6,539 nucleotides of DNA, taken from assembly GCA_002720735.1 (NCBI GenBank), contig PBJN01000036.1, positions 1-6,539 of the forward strand, read 5' to 3'. Below are positions 5,466-6,539 of the stretch, one piece after another; position 1 is the stretch's first letter, and each line of letters opens with the position of its first letter. Below the pieces are notes generated by a model. That model made no database searches and had not been told where the DNA came from. It saw only the letters and a program-made list of their open reading frames with translations. This DNA comes from Porticoccaceae bacterium (GTDB taxonomy: Bacteria > Pseudomonadota > Gammaproteobacteria > Pseudomonadales > Porticoccaceae). Position numbers and translations under genes: made by a program.

Positions 5466-6318
5466 GCCTTTGTTTGAAACAAGCGCACGAAAGATGGTCA
5501 GTTATGTGATGTATGAGCACGAGGTATTTAGAGGAAAAGCATCAAATACTGCTTCTCATCTTAAACTCCCGTTAATTTCCTCAGTCTCAGATATGACACT
5601 TAAGGGTCATGCTCAACACTTAAGTAAATACCATCTTCATTACGGTGCTTTGGGGCTTTCGCTACGATGTCATAGTTCCTTGAAGCAGGGGCCCATTTAT
5701 TGTAATTTTGACTCAAAACAAATTATATATCGCAGAAAATATGGAGGTGGAAATGGGCAGGCTTTAGCCAAGGCTGTAGGGGTTACAAACGAGTGTAAGC
5801 CTAAAGTGTTGGACCTAACTGCGGGCCTAGGTATTGATTCTTTTATATTAGCCACTCTGGGATGCAAAATTTTAATGCTGGAGCGGAATCCCATAGTTTA
5901 TGAGCTACTCTGTGATGGATTGGCTCGCGCTAGTGAAATGACATCAGATACTGTAGATCTTGCACATATTACAGAGCGCTTGAAACTGAATAAGATAGAT
6001 GCTTATGACTATTTAGCAAAACTAGCACCGGAAAATAAGTTCGATGTAATATACCTAGATCCTATGTTTGAATTACCTGCTAAAGTGGCTAAAGCAAAAA
6101 AGGAAATGCATGCGCTGCAAAATTTAGTTGGGGCGGATAGCGATGCTAGTAAAGTTTTCAAGAAAGCCATGCGACATGCCAGATATCGCACAGTCGTAAA
6201 GCGCTCCAACAAGTCACCAGGCTTAACAAATCAAAAGCCAGATGTTGTCTTGAGGGGCAAATCAACGCGATATGACATCTACATTAACCGCAGACTACCG
6301 CCAAAGTTGAAGTCCTGA
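5458..6318 (+). CDS. rsmJ: 16S rRNA (guanine(1516)-N(2))-methyltransferase RsmJ
   Basis: RsmJ is an S-adenosylmethionine-dependent methyltransferase that modifies G1516 of 16S rRNA in the small ribosomal subunit. The 286-residue frame contains all family blocks in order: YRRKYGGGNGQALAKAVG (91-108), SAM-binding motif I as DLTAGLG (119-125), LERNP (141-145) binding the cofactor ribose region, the catalytic-type motif YLDPMFE (199-205), KKEMHALQNLVG (214-225), VVKRS (246-250) and the C-terminal RYDIYIN. E. coli RsmJ has 250 residues; the excess lies before about residue 65, where resemblance is weak. Met13 (ATG at 5494) or Met18 could be the true start; neither they nor 5458 has a clear ribosome binding site, so the start is uncertain. 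The gene appears to be monocistronic, or coupled to the small frame overlapping its start, and converges with dapE across 17 nt. Confidence 0.94.
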   Translation: MDEPLFETSARKMVSYVMYEHEVFRGKASNTASHLKLPLISSVSDMTLKGHAQHLSKYHLHYGALGLSLRCHSSLKQGPIYCNFDSKQIIYRRKYGGGNGQALAKAVGVTNECKPKVLDLTAGLGIDSFILATLGCKILMLERNPIVYELLCDGLARASEMTSDTVDLAHITERLKLNKIDAYDYLAKLAPENKFDVIYLDPMFELPAKVAKAKKEMHALQNLVGADSDASKVFKKAMRHARYRTVVKRSNKSPGLTNQKPDVVLRGKSTRYDIYINRRLPPKLKS

Positions 6319-6335
6319 ACTTGGGCCGTGGCGAT

Positions 6336-6539
6336 CTATGAAATCATTCTTAACAGTACAGTTCTGTAGATTTCGGTTAGCCTCTCTAAATCTCCCACTG
6401 CGATATGCTCATTGGCCTGATGGATACTCGCGTTAATGGGTCCAAATTCAATGACCTCTGATGTGAGGGTAGCAATAAAACGGCCATCAGAAGTACCTCC
6501 AGTTGTAGACAATGCAGCAGTTTGCCCTGTGATTTCAAA
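6336..6539 (-). CDS. dapE: Succinyl-diaminopimelate desuccinylase, C-terminal part
   Basis: DapE is a cytoplasmic dinuclear zinc amidohydrolase (M20 family) that hydrolyses N-succinyl-LL-2,6-diaminopimelate to LL-diaminopimelate and succinate, a later step of the pathway opened by DapA. Only the last 67 codons are in the window; the frame runs off the edge at 6539 and ends with TAG at 6338-6336. Reading the - strand, it shows LSTTGGTSDGRF (family LSTSGGTSDGRF), then EFGPINASIHQANEHI (family VELGPVNATIHKINE), containing the C-terminal zinc-ligand histidine. The tail ends RTVLLRMIS. No damage is seen in this part. It is convergent with rsmJ, and no hairpin terminator fits in the gap, so termination of either gene must lie inside the other or be factor-dependent. 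Confidence 0.95.
   Translation of the reverse strand, partial: FEITGQTAALSTTGGTSDGRFIATLTSEVIEFGPINASIHQANEHIAVGDLERLTEIYRTVLLRMIS

Overview
The window looks like a chromosomal segment of an AT-rich gammaproteobacterium. LpxL and BamC point to a Gram-negative outer membrane, RsmJ and the dapA-bamC order are typically gammaproteobacterial, and FabV occurs in groups such as Vibrio and Pseudomonas. No mobile element, CRISPR array, tRNA or rRNA is visible. The lineage cannot be named from the sequence; an uncultured marine-type genome is only a guess from the base composition.

Positions 1-4966 hold five genes on the + strand. They are the 3' part of fabV (enoyl-ACP reductase, fatty acid synthesis), lpxL (lipid A late acyltransferase), dapA (first committed step of the lysine/meso-diaminopimelate branch), bamC (lipoprotein of the outer-membrane protein assembly machine) and a YycJ/WalJ-like metallo-beta-lactamase-fold hydrolase. 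Four of the five serve the envelope: acyl chains, lipid A acylation, the peptidoglycan cross-linking amino acid, and outer-membrane protein insertion. A 99-nt gap with a TATAAT hexamer separates lpxL from dapA. dapA, bamC and the hydrolase are tightly spaced and probably form one transcript.

Positions 4967-5457 hold no convincing conserved gene and form the least explained part of the window. This AT-rich stretch has three related AT-rich direct repeats, an IHF-like site, an exact match to TTATNCACA (the DnaA-box consensus), two one-mismatch DnaA-box-like 9-mers on the same strand, and a dyad overlapping the best box. The layout resembles a replication origin or a DnaA-controlled region. The evidence is pattern-level only, and gene orientation and the absence of GATC clusters count against a classical E. 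coli-type oriC. The 3' end of this gap holds a promoter-like sequence and a possible 39-residue membrane peptide whose stop overlaps the next start.

Positions 5458-6318 encode RsmJ (16S rRNA guanine methyltransferase), possibly with an over-long N-terminus. After a 17-nt convergent gap, the 3' end of dapE, a later enzyme of the same lysine/DAP pathway as dapA, runs on the - strand to the window edge.
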